Below, in pieces: positions 19,607 to 27,462 of a DNA stretch of 64,000 nt. Origin of the DNA: Blastocatellia bacterium (GTDB taxonomy: Bacteria; Acidobacteriota; Blastocatellia; Pyrinomonadales; Pyrinomonadaceae); contig JAEUQK010000029.1 in NCBI GenBank assembly GCA_016789265.1, positions 248,001 through 312,000 of the forward strand, in the 5' to 3' direction. How positions within the stretch are numbered: position 1 is the first letter of the stretch; the number at the start of each line of letters is the position of its first letter. Made by a program: the position numbers and the translations under genes. The notes beneath the pieces were generated by a model that was given only the letters and a program-made list of their open reading frames with translations, had not been told where the DNA came from and did no database searches.

Positions 19607-20290
19607 TCACTTGGCAGCTTCCCAACCGTGCTGACCGATAAGCGGTACGAACGCACACGGGCCGCAGTCTTCGGTGGCAAAGCCTTTTTCGGTTCGCGTG
19701 ACGCGGACGAGCGTTTGCGTCTTTCGGTCCTTACCGATCGGTATCACCATCCGTCCCCCGATCTCGAGCTGCTTTACCAAAGGCTCAGGTACTATCGGGC
19801 CGCCGGCCGCTACCAAGATCGCATCGAACGGTGCATATACTTCCCAGCCGTTGGTGCCGTCAGCCGTGCGATATGAAATATTGCGATACCCAAGGCCCAT
19901 AAGACGAGCCTTTGCTGTCGAGGCGATGTCGGCAATTCGTTCGATGGCAAATACCTTTCGTGCTAGCCTCGCCAGAACCGCCGTCTGATAGCCCGAACCT
20001 GAACCGATCTCGAGCACGCGTTCTTTGCCCTTAAGTTCAAGCAGTTCGGACATTCTCGCTACGATATACGGTTGTGAAACGGTCTGACCGGCAGAAAGCG
20101 GAACGGCATTGTCCTTATATGCCTGCGATCGCAAAGCTTCGGGTACGAACAGGTGCCGCGGCACGGTGTTCATTGCGTTCAAAACGCGCTCGTCCGCGAT
20201 CTTATAGTTTGCCCGCAGATGATCGGTCATGCGGCCTCGAGGGATCTCGTATCCGTCGTGGATGGTTTTGGTCGAAGCAGTTCCGTTCAC
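19607..20290 (-). CDS. pcm: Protein-L-isoaspartate O-methyltransferase
   Basis: 227 residues. The SAM-binding motif is VLEIGSGSGYQTAVLA, preceded by the family PLSAGQTVSQPYIVA (substrate-site) segment; the post-I motif and the LVAAGGPIVPEPL box follow. The enzyme methylates isoaspartyl residues for protein repair. It starts 14 nt after the surE stop; a surE-pcm pair is conserved in many bacteria. Confidence 0.95.
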   Translation of the reverse strand: MNGTASTKTIHDGYEIPRGRMTDHLRANYKIADERVLNAMNTVPRHLFVPEALRSQAYKDNAVPLSAGQTVSQPYIVARMSELLELKGKERVLEIGSGSGYQTAVLARLARKVFAIERIADIASTAKARLMGLGYRNISYRTADGTNGWEVYAPFDAILVAAGGPIVPEPLVKQLEIGGRMVIPIGKDRKTQTLVRVTRTEKGFATEDCGPCAFVPLIGQHGWEAAK

Positions 20291-20304
20291 AAAAGCGTCG
20301 CGCG

Positions 20305-21045
20305 TTATGACTCCCAGTTCCTAAGGCTTTCGAGCACCGCGAAATCCGTCAGATCGGCACGCATCGGCGTCACAGAAACGAAGCCTTCCTCGATCGCTTC
20401 GAAGTCCGTTCCGCCCTCTGCGCGAAATCCGTCGCGAACCTCGCCGATCCAGTAATATGGCTTTCCGCGCGGGTCAATATGTTCGCTGATCACGGGCTTT
20501 GCGGACTTGAAACCCTGTTTTGTGACCTTGATGCCTTTTGGAACGCCCTTCGGCACGTTCACGTTAAGAAGCGTTCCGTCCGGAATACCGTCCGCAAGAG
20601 CCTTAAGGACGACCTCTCTCGCGACTCTGGCCGATTCGGTGAAATCGTGGTCTCGAGTGGCGACGAGGCTAAACGCAATTCCCGGCAGGCCTAGTATCGT
20701 AGCTTCCATCGCTCCCGCAACGGTTCCGGAATAGGTCGCGTCGTCACCGAGATTTGCACCATGGTTGATCCCCGAAACACAGATATCAGGTCTCAGCTCG
20801 GGCGCCAAAATGCGGTTCAGCGCGAGGGTTATACAGTCTGTCGGAGTGCCATCCACCGCCCAATGACGCTCTTCTATTTGCCGTATTCTTAGCGGACGGG
20901 CTAGCGTCAGGCTGTGCGAAGCACCGCTCTGTTCAGCCGCAGGCGCGACCGTAAAGATGTCGCCGATCTCGCTCATCGCGGCTTTCAGCGCTTCGATGCC
21001 CTCGCTGTGATAGCCGTCATCGTTTGTGATCAATATCCTTGGCAT
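20305..21045 (-). CDS. surE: 5'/3'-nucleotidase SurE
   Basis: 246 residues from ATG 21045 (MPRILITNDDGY); an upstream in-frame ATG at 21108 would add a non-conserved extension. The metal site DD (residues 8-9), SGINHGANLGDDATYSGTV and the TDCITLAL box identify SurE. It dephosphorylates nucleoside monophosphates in a divalent-metal-dependent way. It is followed by pcm. Confidence 0.96.
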   Translation of the reverse strand: MPRILITNDDGYHSEGIEALKAAMSEIGDIFTVAPAAEQSGASHSLTLARPLRIRQIEERHWAVDGTPTDCITLALNRILAPELRPDICVSGINHGANLGDDATYSGTVAGAMEATILGLPGIAFSLVATRDHDFTESARVAREVVLKALADGIPDGTLLNVNVPKGVPKGIKVTKQGFKSAKPVISEHIDPRGKPYYWIGEVRDGFRAEGGTDFEAIEEGFVSVTPMRADLTDFAVLESLRNWES

Positions 21046-21154
21046 TTGTCTTTCAGAGCCGGGTGAATGCTTGTTGTCAGAACCGGGAGCGGTTGCGACA
21101 GGGCGCATGCTGCAAAACTAGAATTATAAGCCAGGGGAACGCGCAAGACCATTT

Positions 21155-21195
21155 TCAAAAACAAAAATGCGCGAAGCCTTTCTGCCTCACGCATT
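21155..21195 (-). terminator. Rho-independent terminator of rpsU
   Basis: On the minus strand AATGCGTGA pairs with TCGCGCATT (one G-T pair, 12-nt loop) and is followed by TTTGTTTTT, about 23 nt past the rpsU stop. Confidence 0.75.
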
Positions 21196-21217
21196 ATTGA
21201 TCGATTCTTGATGAAAA

Positions 21218-21445
21218 TTAGCCGTTCATCGGTCGCGGCGAAGTGTTCATCGGACGCTGCTGGCGAAAACGTCGGCGGTTGCGTTTGCGTGCATTTGCCG
21301 ATTTCAGCTTGGCCTTTTGGCCCGGCGGAATGAAGTGAGCGTGTTTCTTCAGGTCTTTGATGATCTCTTCCGAGATGACCTTGCGCTTGAACCGGCGCAA
21401 CGCGCTTTCGATCGATTCATTTGCGTTTACATTGATATATGCCAT
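21218..21445 (-). CDS. rpsU: 30S ribosomal protein S21
   Basis: 75 residues, strongly basic, with the S21 pattern (NESIESALRRFKRKVISEEII then a lysine/arginine-rich tail). The start has a GGAGGTGAG SD. S21 is a late-assembling small-subunit protein near the anti-SD end of 16S rRNA. It has its own terminator and lies beside a short intergenic repeat. Confidence 0.96.
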   Translation of the reverse strand: MAYINVNANESIESALRRFKRKVISEEIIKDLKKHAHFIPPGQKAKLKSANARKRNRRRFRQQRPMNTSPRPMNG

Positions 21446-21475
21446 TTATTTTCTCACCTCCTCTCGGCTAAATTT

Positions 21476-21532
21476 TCCCACTCCCCTACTTACGAAGGAG
21501 GGGTGGCATCCGTTTAGGATGACGGGGTGGTT
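21476..21532. repeat. Short structured intergenic repeat (double hairpin)
   Basis: CCCCTACTT/AAGGAGGGG and CATCC/GGATG form two consecutive hairpins upstream of rpsU, ending GACGGGGTGGT. From memory it resembles a family of C/G-rich intergenic repeats in environmental bacteria. Only one copy is seen here, so repeat status is inferred. Confidence 0.4.
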
Positions 21533-21609
21533 CTCCACAGTCAACTTGCCTCTAAAGGCAAACTACAATTAAACCACCTCAGCCAAGTTTGCGCAAGGCT
21601 TGTGAGGTC

Positions 21610-21870
21610 CTATCTAAACGAACGGCCAATGGCGGAAAGGCCCATCGCCCGCCGCCAAACGGACACTTGCCCGACGTGAAACCTCGCGTGCCTGGCCAGT
21701 ACCTGTGTCAGCGAATGCCGGACCGTCGGAAAGACTTCCAGAAAAGAAGGTTCGGAAAACGCGTAGTCGAGGCTCGCATCGTCGAGTTTCTTGATCGCCG
21801 CGGTCATTCGATCCTCTGCGTCGTCAAGGATCTTCAGTTCCGGAATGGAATGGTGCGGAATGTTCGTCAA
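21610..21870 (-). pseudogene. DinB-family protein, C-terminal remnant
   Basis: 86 residues keep the C-terminal half of a DinB-like four-helix bundle (LEVFPTVRHSLTQVLARHAR, then FHVGQVSVWRRAMGL). Complete DinB proteins are about 150-170 residues, so the N-terminal half with the first metal histidine is missing. The reading frame meets a TAG just upstream and abuts the CHAP remnant on the opposite strand. It is most likely non-functional. Confidence 0.6.
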
Positions 21871-22186
21871 CTATTGTTTTCGCCGCGCCGCCGAAGAATA
21901 CGGCGTGAATCTTCCATGGGGAAATACGACGTTCTGGACGGGATCGTCAGTGACCGATTGGGCATACAGGAATACAGACGTACTTGTCGGCGAATATCCG
22001 ATATATCCCGGCGATATTTACGTGATGAACAAGGGCCACATCGGAATGGTTCGCACGACAACCGCTGAGGGCAGCGACGTTCTGTACACTATAGACGGGA
22101 ACCAATCGACATTCAAAGAAGGCGCAAAAAGCCTGGTAAGGCGAACGCGTCAACTGGGTGACATGCGAATAATAATAAGGATCTGA
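21848..22186 (+). pseudogene. CHAP-domain protein, N-terminally truncated remnant
   Basis: The segment encodes most of a CHAP amidase domain: EWCGMFVNYCF carries the presumed catalytic cysteine, KGHIGMV the histidine and DGNQ the polar third residue. The domain begins abruptly at the junction with the DinB remnant; the upstream frame encodes DinB antisense. A signal peptide and upstream domain are missing. CHAP enzymes cleave peptidoglycan peptides. A short protein from an internal start cannot be excluded. Confidence 0.6.
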
Positions 22187-22490
22187 CGATACGCCTGGAG
22201 CCTTAGATCAGTGACGGTCGCGTCGGTGTTATGCGCGAATCGAAGGCCGTAGATGCTGTCGGCCAATTTGAGTTTGCCTGTTGCCACAACCTCTGAGCGG
22301 GCAAAGGTGCGACCTGCTTTTTGTCGATCGAGCAACAGACCGAATCGTCGTTTACCGTGATCGCGATCTCTTACGTCACGGGCCGGCCGACGCCTACGGC
22401 TCTATTTACCGCAGGGTCCGCGTCAGAAGCGCGGCCGAACGTGTCCGCTGTTCGGTTGAACCCAAAGATTCCCAAAACGTGTAGGTCACC
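22187..22490 (-). pseudogene. Degenerate paralog of the secreted jellyroll-like protein at 32217-32921
   Basis: On the minus strand GVGRPVT-stop-EIAITVNDDSVCCSID and GKLKLADSIYGLRFAHNTDATVTDL align with GVGQPVTQIIAVTVKGDSISCSIN and GKLKSTDGHYGLRFGHNTDAIVTEF of the intact protein. An in-frame TAA replaces a glutamine codon and at least one frameshift separates the two blocks. Only the C-terminal half remains. Confidence 0.75.
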
Positions 22491-22497
22491 TGCACAA

Positions 22498-25137
22498 CTA
22501 AGTTATTGCCAAGCGGACGGGACGATCGCCGATAACCGCTGAATCTATCTCGATCACCAGAGTATCCGGGTTCGGCTGAGTGCGCTTAAACTTAAGCGAC
22601 GTTTGTACTTTTGCAGCGGTAGATCTTCCTCGAAAGCCATCAAAGAACAACTTGATCTTCTGCGACGGCAAACGGTCACCTTCGAGCATCGGCACGAGAT
22701 AAACGATCCTTTGTGTTTCCAGTTTCAGATCCAGAACGGGCGATCGCGGTGCTGGCGTCGCAGCATTCCACGAAATCACCGGCTCGCCGAAAGTCGCCGT
22801 CGAATCGTAAAGCGACGCCGCTTCGGATTCAGTTAGATCGCGGTCATAAAGTTCGATATCGTCCATCCAACCGCGAAAATTTGTTTGTTCACCGCTCATC
22901 GTGCCGACAAGTATCGGCGAATTTGCCACGATTCTTGCCGGCGACGAGCCGCTCACGTTTGTATCGAGAACCTTTTTTCCATTTAGATAGCACCATACGC
23001 GGCGGTCGATGTCGTTATAAACATATATAAAGTGATTCCATGACGTTTGGTTCGCGAGACGAAAATAAGGGTTATTCAAAAAAGCTCCGGGTGTTGAGCC
23101 GCTTATATGACCGCCGATCTCGCCGTTCGCGAGATAGAGCCCGTAGCCAAAAGTCATTTTTTCAAAAAGCACGCCTGTTGAGTTTGGTCGTTCCTGTTTG
23201 AACCACGCCGCAAGCGTGAATGTTTTTGTGCGTGTGGCTGCATTGCCGGGCGCAAACATAAAACTTCCGCCATCGGTCAAGCGTGGCGAATCCGGTGCGG
23301 ACGGGAGCCGCGGCGTGCCCTTGAAATAGAAGCAACTCCCCGAATTTCGGCATGCCCCGCCCTTGTCAATTCTTACGCCGTACGTTCTGGCATCAAGTTT
23401 GGAATTCCGTCCCGCCGGAACGATCGAATCAAAGAGGGCGACCGTCGAAACACCGTTGCTGAAATGCGTGAGATCGTAACGCGCGGTGCGTTCGGCCGGC
23501 ATTCCTTCGCTGCCGCCGCTACGGATCTCTTTAACGGCAGCCAGCGTTTCGCGCAAGGCTGTGCGAAACCAACCGCCGGTATTCGAGGTCCAGACCTCGT
23601 CGTCGCCGTCTGTCTGTATCGTCAGAAACGAGCCGGAGGCCACGGCAGCATTGAGCATTGGCAGATAGTCTTCGGGGCGGTCTTGCGCTCGCGGCGGCGG
23701 AACCCATCCCAGACGCCCACCGATGCCAAATCTTTCATGCCAACCCTGTAACGTCTCGTATCCCAGATTAAACGTCCAATCCTTTGGCGAGCGCGAATTG
23801 AGAATTTGCCAACGGTCCGTCCAATCCACGCTGCGTAAAAAAAGCGCCATTGACGAACCCGACGCGCTGGAACGCAGACGCAAATTCGGAGCACGTTTGT
23901 CGAATTCCGCTACATATGTAGAAGCCAAAAGGGGATGCACCTGATAAAACCAATCCGTGCCATCCGCGTACATACCCACCGCACCAACACTTAAAGCGCC
24001 GTCCACCTGGCTTTTGACAACACGATCAAAGATCTGTTTTTGATCACCATCCCAAAGATAATTAGTGCCGTAAGGATTGATCTGCGTTTTGCCTGAACGA
24101 TCGACTCTCGCCGAATTGTTCGGACAACGAAAATTACGAACATCAATGCCGGCCGCGGGAGGATTCGGATGGCAAAGCCGATTGTACGCCGTTACTTCGG
24201 GAGCGAGGGAATGAAGCATCACCGAAACGCCGTTTGACCTGAACGTTGTCACGGCTTTGCGCAGGTCCGGACTTGCGTCAAATTCGCCGTTTGTTTTCTG
24301 CCAGATCGAACCTTCTAACATTGCTTCATCAAAGCCATTTTCTTTGGCGATCTTGGCGGCGGCCTGAACGCGTTCATCACACAGGGGCTCGCTGCAATTC
24401 CCCCGCGGCAGATCGTTATAGAATATCGTCGAGGCTGAAGTCGACGGTGTTCCAAATCTATTTCTGAACACCGCAAAGTCACGCAGGAAGCGCAAGGTTT
24501 GATAATGCGCGGGCGTTGAGAATATCGCGAACGAGCTTCCCGCGAGATCTCTTAGCGGCGAGCGTAGAATTTCTGCCCCGAGTCTTCCGCGCAGCGAGAC
24601 ATCTTCAAACTGCGTGGTGTTTTCGCAATTACCATCAAGACAAAATGCCGCCACCGTCCCGCGCTTGACCGACGAGCAAGAGTGGCCTGTCGCTAAATAT
24701 GTTGGATTTCCGATCTGACAATCAAAATCGTCCGGCATCGCAAAACGCAGCGAAACGCCCGAGATCTGCGAGCCGGATACTTTTGAGATGGTAAAGATCG
24801 CGCTTTGCGCTCTTTCCGATACCTCGACAGTTGCCGAATTGCCCGGCAGCAGTGATGAAGTCAGCAAAAGCACGGTCTTTTGCCCCGAGGCCGAGACCTT
24901 CGATATTTTGTCAACCCTGTAACTTTGCCGCTTGCCGTTGGTTTCGACCAAAAATCTAAAGGGCATGTCGTCGCTCAATGCGATATTTTGGCCGCTTTCC
25001 CCGATCAAAAACTTAACCGTTCCGTTCGCATCAAACGAGATCCCGCCTGTTTGCGCGACACCGGCATCTTGAAAGACGGGAATAAGAAACAACACGGCGA
25101 GAATGCTTTTGAACATATTCTTGAGGAATAAAACCAT
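22498..25137 (-). CDS. Secreted glycoside-hydrolase-like protein with LamG jellyroll domain
   Basis: About 879 residues if started at ATG 25137 (MVLFLKNMF); ATG 25167 and 25116 are alternatives, but 25167 would place a palindrome inside the coding region. A signal peptide is present. The middle region (about 230-560) looks like a TIM-barrel glycosidase (DEAMLEGSIWQK, VGMYADGTDWFYQ, LGYETLQGWHERFG), but the family was not identified. A LamG/concanavalin-like domain follows (FTLAAWFKQERP, WNHFIYVYNDIDRRVWCYLNG, GWMDDIELYDRDLTESEAASLYDS). Likely role: binding or hydrolysis of an extracellular polysaccharide. The catalytic residues are unproven. Confidence 0.7.
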   Translation of the reverse strand: MVLFLKNMFKSILAVLFLIPVFQDAGVAQTGGISFDANGTVKFLIGESGQNIALSDDMPFRFLVETNGKRQSYRVDKISKVSASGQKTVLLLTSSLLPGNSATVEVSERAQSAIFTISKVSGSQISGVSLRFAMPDDFDCQIGNPTYLATGHSCSSVKRGTVAAFCLDGNCENTTQFEDVSLRGRLGAEILRSPLRDLAGSSFAIFSTPAHYQTLRFLRDFAVFRNRFGTPSTSASTIFYNDLPRGNCSEPLCDERVQAAAKIAKENGFDEAMLEGSIWQKTNGEFDASPDLRKAVTTFRSNGVSVMLHSLAPEVTAYNRLCHPNPPAAGIDVRNFRCPNNSARVDRSGKTQINPYGTNYLWDGDQKQIFDRVVKSQVDGALSVGAVGMYADGTDWFYQVHPLLASTYVAEFDKRAPNLRLRSSASGSSMALFLRSVDWTDRWQILNSRSPKDWTFNLGYETLQGWHERFGIGGRLGWVPPPRAQDRPEDYLPMLNAAVASGSFLTIQTDGDDEVWTSNTGGWFRTALRETLAAVKEIRSGGSEGMPAERTARYDLTHFSNGVSTVALFDSIVPAGRNSKLDARTYGVRIDKGGACRNSGSCFYFKGTPRLPSAPDSPRLTDGGSFMFAPGNAATRTKTFTLAAWFKQERPNSTGVLFEKMTFGYGLYLANGEIGGHISGSTPGAFLNNPYFRLANQTSWNHFIYVYNDIDRRVWCYLNGKKVLDTNVSGSSPARIVANSPILVGTMSGEQTNFRGWMDDIELYDRDLTESEAASLYDSTATFGEPVISWNAATPAPRSPVLDLKLETQRIVYLVPMLEGDRLPSQKIKLFFDGFRGRSTAAKVQTSLKFKRTQPNPDTLVIEIDSAVIGDRPVRLAIT

Positions 25138-25141
25138 CACT

Positions 25142-25162
25142 ATCCGAAATTGTATTTCGGAT
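25142..25162. promoter_or_regulatory. 21-nt inverted repeat at the start of the glycosidase-like gene
   Basis: ATCCGAAAT-N3-ATTTCGGAT, a perfect 9-3-9 dyad, ends five nt before ATG 25137, where an SD would normally lie. It could be an operator or a 5'UTR hairpin that hides the start. Confidence 0.45.
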
Positions 25163-25369
25163 CTCATTTAGATGTTTGAATTTAGTATGGGGGTTGAATA
25201 AATAAGAATCGACGTAAGTATCACGACGGTTTATGATGTTGGCTCCACTATATGATCCCGGCGTCAATTCATGCAATTCGAAAGAGTTCAGAAAGCCGGC
25301 GCACCGAACATCTACTTACGTTCCAAACGGAACCGTTGTTTCTTCCGTCCTGGGACGATTTCGCTTGTG

Positions 25370-25756
25370 CTATGCCGTTTTCTTCTTTCTGAACCCGATC
25401 AGGGTGAATACGGCACCAAGTAAGATCCCGATAAAACCGACAAAACCAATGCCGCCAAATATCATCCCGTAAAACAAGTGTGATTCCTTGGCCCGGCCGC
25501 AGCTGTCGTTAGATGCCTGGGCGGCCTTTATCGTCCGCTCGGCCTCGCTCTTTGCCGCTAGTTCGCCCGGCGTTCCCTTTGCTTTTTCATAGCTTTTTGC
25601 GGAATCGTCTGCCTTTTTGAGATCGTCTTCCGCATACTTGCAGACCAGCTCGTTCGGCGGAAACACAAAATTCATAACCGCTCCGCCGGTGCCGACAAAA
25701 AACAACAGCAGTCCTCCCAGAAGGACCAATATCCCAAAGACCTTCAGCATCTGCAT
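25370..25756 (-). CDS. Small two-helix membrane protein, unknown
   Basis: 128 residues (ATG 25756 or the second ATG 25750). Two hydrophobic segments (residues 5-30 and about 95-122) flank a lysine/alanine-rich, coiled-coil-like middle (DDLKKADDSAKSYEKAKG). Two cysteines lie in this outer loop (LVCKYA and NDSCGRA) and could form a disulfide. No family was recognised. It stands alone between the glycosidase-like gene and the ATPase. Confidence 0.6.
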   Translation of the reverse strand: MQMLKVFGILVLLGGLLLFFVGTGGAVMNFVFPPNELVCKYAEDDLKKADDSAKSYEKAKGTPGELAAKSEAERTIKAAQASNDSCGRAKESHLFYGMIFGGIGFVGFIGILLGAVFTLIGFRKKKTA

Positions 25757-25862
25757 ATCTCGCTACGCGTCAAACCAAGATCAATAGAGCGTCTAAACGT
25801 AACACAAAGCCCCGTGGTGATAAACAAATAGCCCAAGCGCGCCTGTTTCAGCAATAATACAG

Positions 25863-25891
25863 TTGACTAAGACTGCAACATTCGGCATACT
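25863..25891 (+). promoter_or_regulatory. Sigma-70-type promoter of the RepA-like ATPase gene
   Basis: TTGACT (25863-25868) and CATACT (25886-25891) are separated by 17 nt. The predicted start of transcription is about five nt before the ATG at 25903, so the mRNA would be essentially leaderless; no SD is present. Confidence 0.55.
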
Positions 25892-25902
25892 GTTTACAAC
25901 GT

Positions 25903-26901
25903 ATGGACGAAGATAGATATAAAAGCGCGGAAGGTTGGGGGCCAAAAGATCCGCACAAGAAGCTGCGTGAGAGGATTCGCAAGCAGCAGGAAAAAGAAGA
26001 TCGGCGCGTCGTGCCGATCCTGCGTAGTCCGGTGAACGAACCCGCCGAGGTCGCCGAACGGTTATTTAATGACGTTTGGCGGACGGGCGAGGTCGCTTTG
26101 CTTTTTGGCGAGCCGGGAGTCGGCAAGAGCATCTTGGCTGTCAATCTCGCCGAAGCGATTGCTGGGAACGCGGACACCGTACTCCGCATGTGCGAAGAGA
26201 CAACGCCGGCCGCTCGCCGCGTTGTTTACATCGACCTGCAGCGGACCGACGATCAATGGAAACGGCGATTCTCCGGAACGTTCACACAAACGGCATTTGA
26301 GCGGCTTCATTTAGACTGGGAGGATATTGACCCGAGTGCCGACGACGGTATTCGCTCTTCCCGTATTCTCGCGTCCATTATAGACGTCATACTAGGCGGG
26401 GCCGAGGTCGTCATCCTCGACGACATCACGATGGGCGGCATCAATCTCGGCCGTCCGAACGGCCCGCTTCGCACGCTGCGCACACTAAAGATGTTCGCTG
26501 CCGAGAGCGGTGCGTCGATCCTCGTCATCGCCGGTGCCCGACCGCATAAACGCCCGTTGTCCGCATCGCTTTCCGATGTCGCCTTTCGCCACATCGCCGA
26601 ACAGGCCGATTCCGTTTTCTGCCTCGCAGCCAGCACCTACGGCCCCGCATTCCGCTACATCCGCCACCTCCGCTCATGCGTTGCCGCAGTCGAATTCGAT
26701 GCCTCCAACGTTCTCACGTTTCACTTTAAATCGAACGAGATACTTTTTCTCGGCACTACCGAAGAATCCGTCCACCTCCGCGACTACGCCGCCGAAGCCG
26801 GGCGCGCCAAGGAACGCGAGCAAAAGGCCCTCCGCAAGCCAAAGGGAGTGGTCAATATGCTGATGTCGAAGGAATATTGGAAGTACCTAAAAGGCGAATA
26901 G
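25903..26901 (+). CDS. RecA/RepA-like AAA_25-type ATPase
   Basis: 332 residues. After a basic N-terminus (KKLRERIRKQQEKEDRR), Walker A is GEPGVGKSI and Walker B VVILDDI; the NLAEAIAG and SILVIAGARPHK segments fit the RecA-like RepA/DnaB-type fold. This group often occurs on plasmids and integrated elements. A related protein with a C-terminal HTH lies at 41486-42748; this copy lacks that HTH and ends in a lysine-rich tail. The gene shares the box ACAACGTATG at its start with that paralog. Role unknown; replication or element maintenance is inference. Confidence 0.75.
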   Translation: MDEDRYKSAEGWGPKDPHKKLRERIRKQQEKEDRRVVPILRSPVNEPAEVAERLFNDVWRTGEVALLFGEPGVGKSILAVNLAEAIAGNADTVLRMCEETTPAARRVVYIDLQRTDDQWKRRFSGTFTQTAFERLHLDWEDIDPSADDGIRSSRILASIIDVILGGAEVVILDDITMGGINLGRPNGPLRTLRTLKMFAAESGASILVIAGARPHKRPLSASLSDVAFRHIAEQADSVFCLAASTYGPAFRYIRHLRSCVAAVEFDASNVLTFHFKSNEILFLGTTEESVHLRDYAAEAGRAKEREQKALRKPKGVVNMLMSKEYWKYLKGE

Positions 26902-26905
26902 ATCT

Positions 26906-27202
26906 ATGAATACAAATACCATATGGCTCATCGAATGGAGTCCGACATTGCAGCAATTCCACATAGAAACGCTCGAAGGAGCTCTCACCAAAAACCGCAG
27001 ATTGTTCTACAACCGCATCGATCTCGACTGGCAGCCGATCGCCATCGTCTCTGACCTGGACGACGCCCAACCGATGATCGAACACCTCGACCGCAAACGC
27101 CGCGAACATCTTCGCTCTAACGCCGATCAAACAAAAGGGCGGCAAGATCGTCTACGCCTGGGCCGTCGATGCCGACATCGACGCCGACGCGATCAACAGT
27201 AA
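26906..27202 (+). CDS. Small hypothetical protein, probably chimeric at its C-terminus
   Basis: 98 residues. It begins four nt after the ATPase stop. Roughly the first 70 residues (MNTNTIWLIEWSPTLQQFHI...) look like genuine coding sequence of unknown family. The last 28 residues (GRRCRHRRRRDQQ) are an out-of-frame reading of the NUDIX remnant, so the present C-terminus is an accident of the junction near 27110. Confidence 0.4.
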   Translation: MNTNTIWLIEWSPTLQQFHIETLEGALTKNRRLFYNRIDLDWQPIAIVSDLDDAQPMIEHLDRKRREHLRSNADQTKGRQDRLRLGRRCRHRRRRDQQ

Positions 27203-27357
27203 CACCTTTGAATGAAATGGTATGGCCGCCCCGCAGCGGCAAAACCGCCGCCTTCCCCGAGATCGACGGCGCCGCCTGGTTCGACCCCGCCACCGCCCTA
27301 CAGAAGATCAACCCCGCCCAGGCTTCTCTAATTGACGAGCTAATGACGCGGATCTGA
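27108..27357 (+). pseudogene. NUDIX hydrolase (COG4119-like), frameshifted C-terminal remnant
   Basis: Frame one gives FALTPIKQKGGKIVYAWAVD then DADAINSNTFE-stop (TGA 27222-27224); a shifted frame continues WPPRSGKTAAFPEIDGAAWF then DPATALQKINPAQASLIDEL. Together they match the second half of COG4119 NUDIX proteins, in which the two parts are contiguous. The N-terminal quarter is missing and the Nudix box region is not evident. This is a decayed gene fused to the preceding small gene. Confidence 0.7.
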
Positions 27358-27462
27358 GGTTAACTCGCCATAACATGGGCTGCGCCAGTCTGTTTGCGGA
27401 AAAGCCAAGTTTTTCAGATAATTGCCCAATCACCACTCGCGGCTTATGCCGCGGTTCATCCC

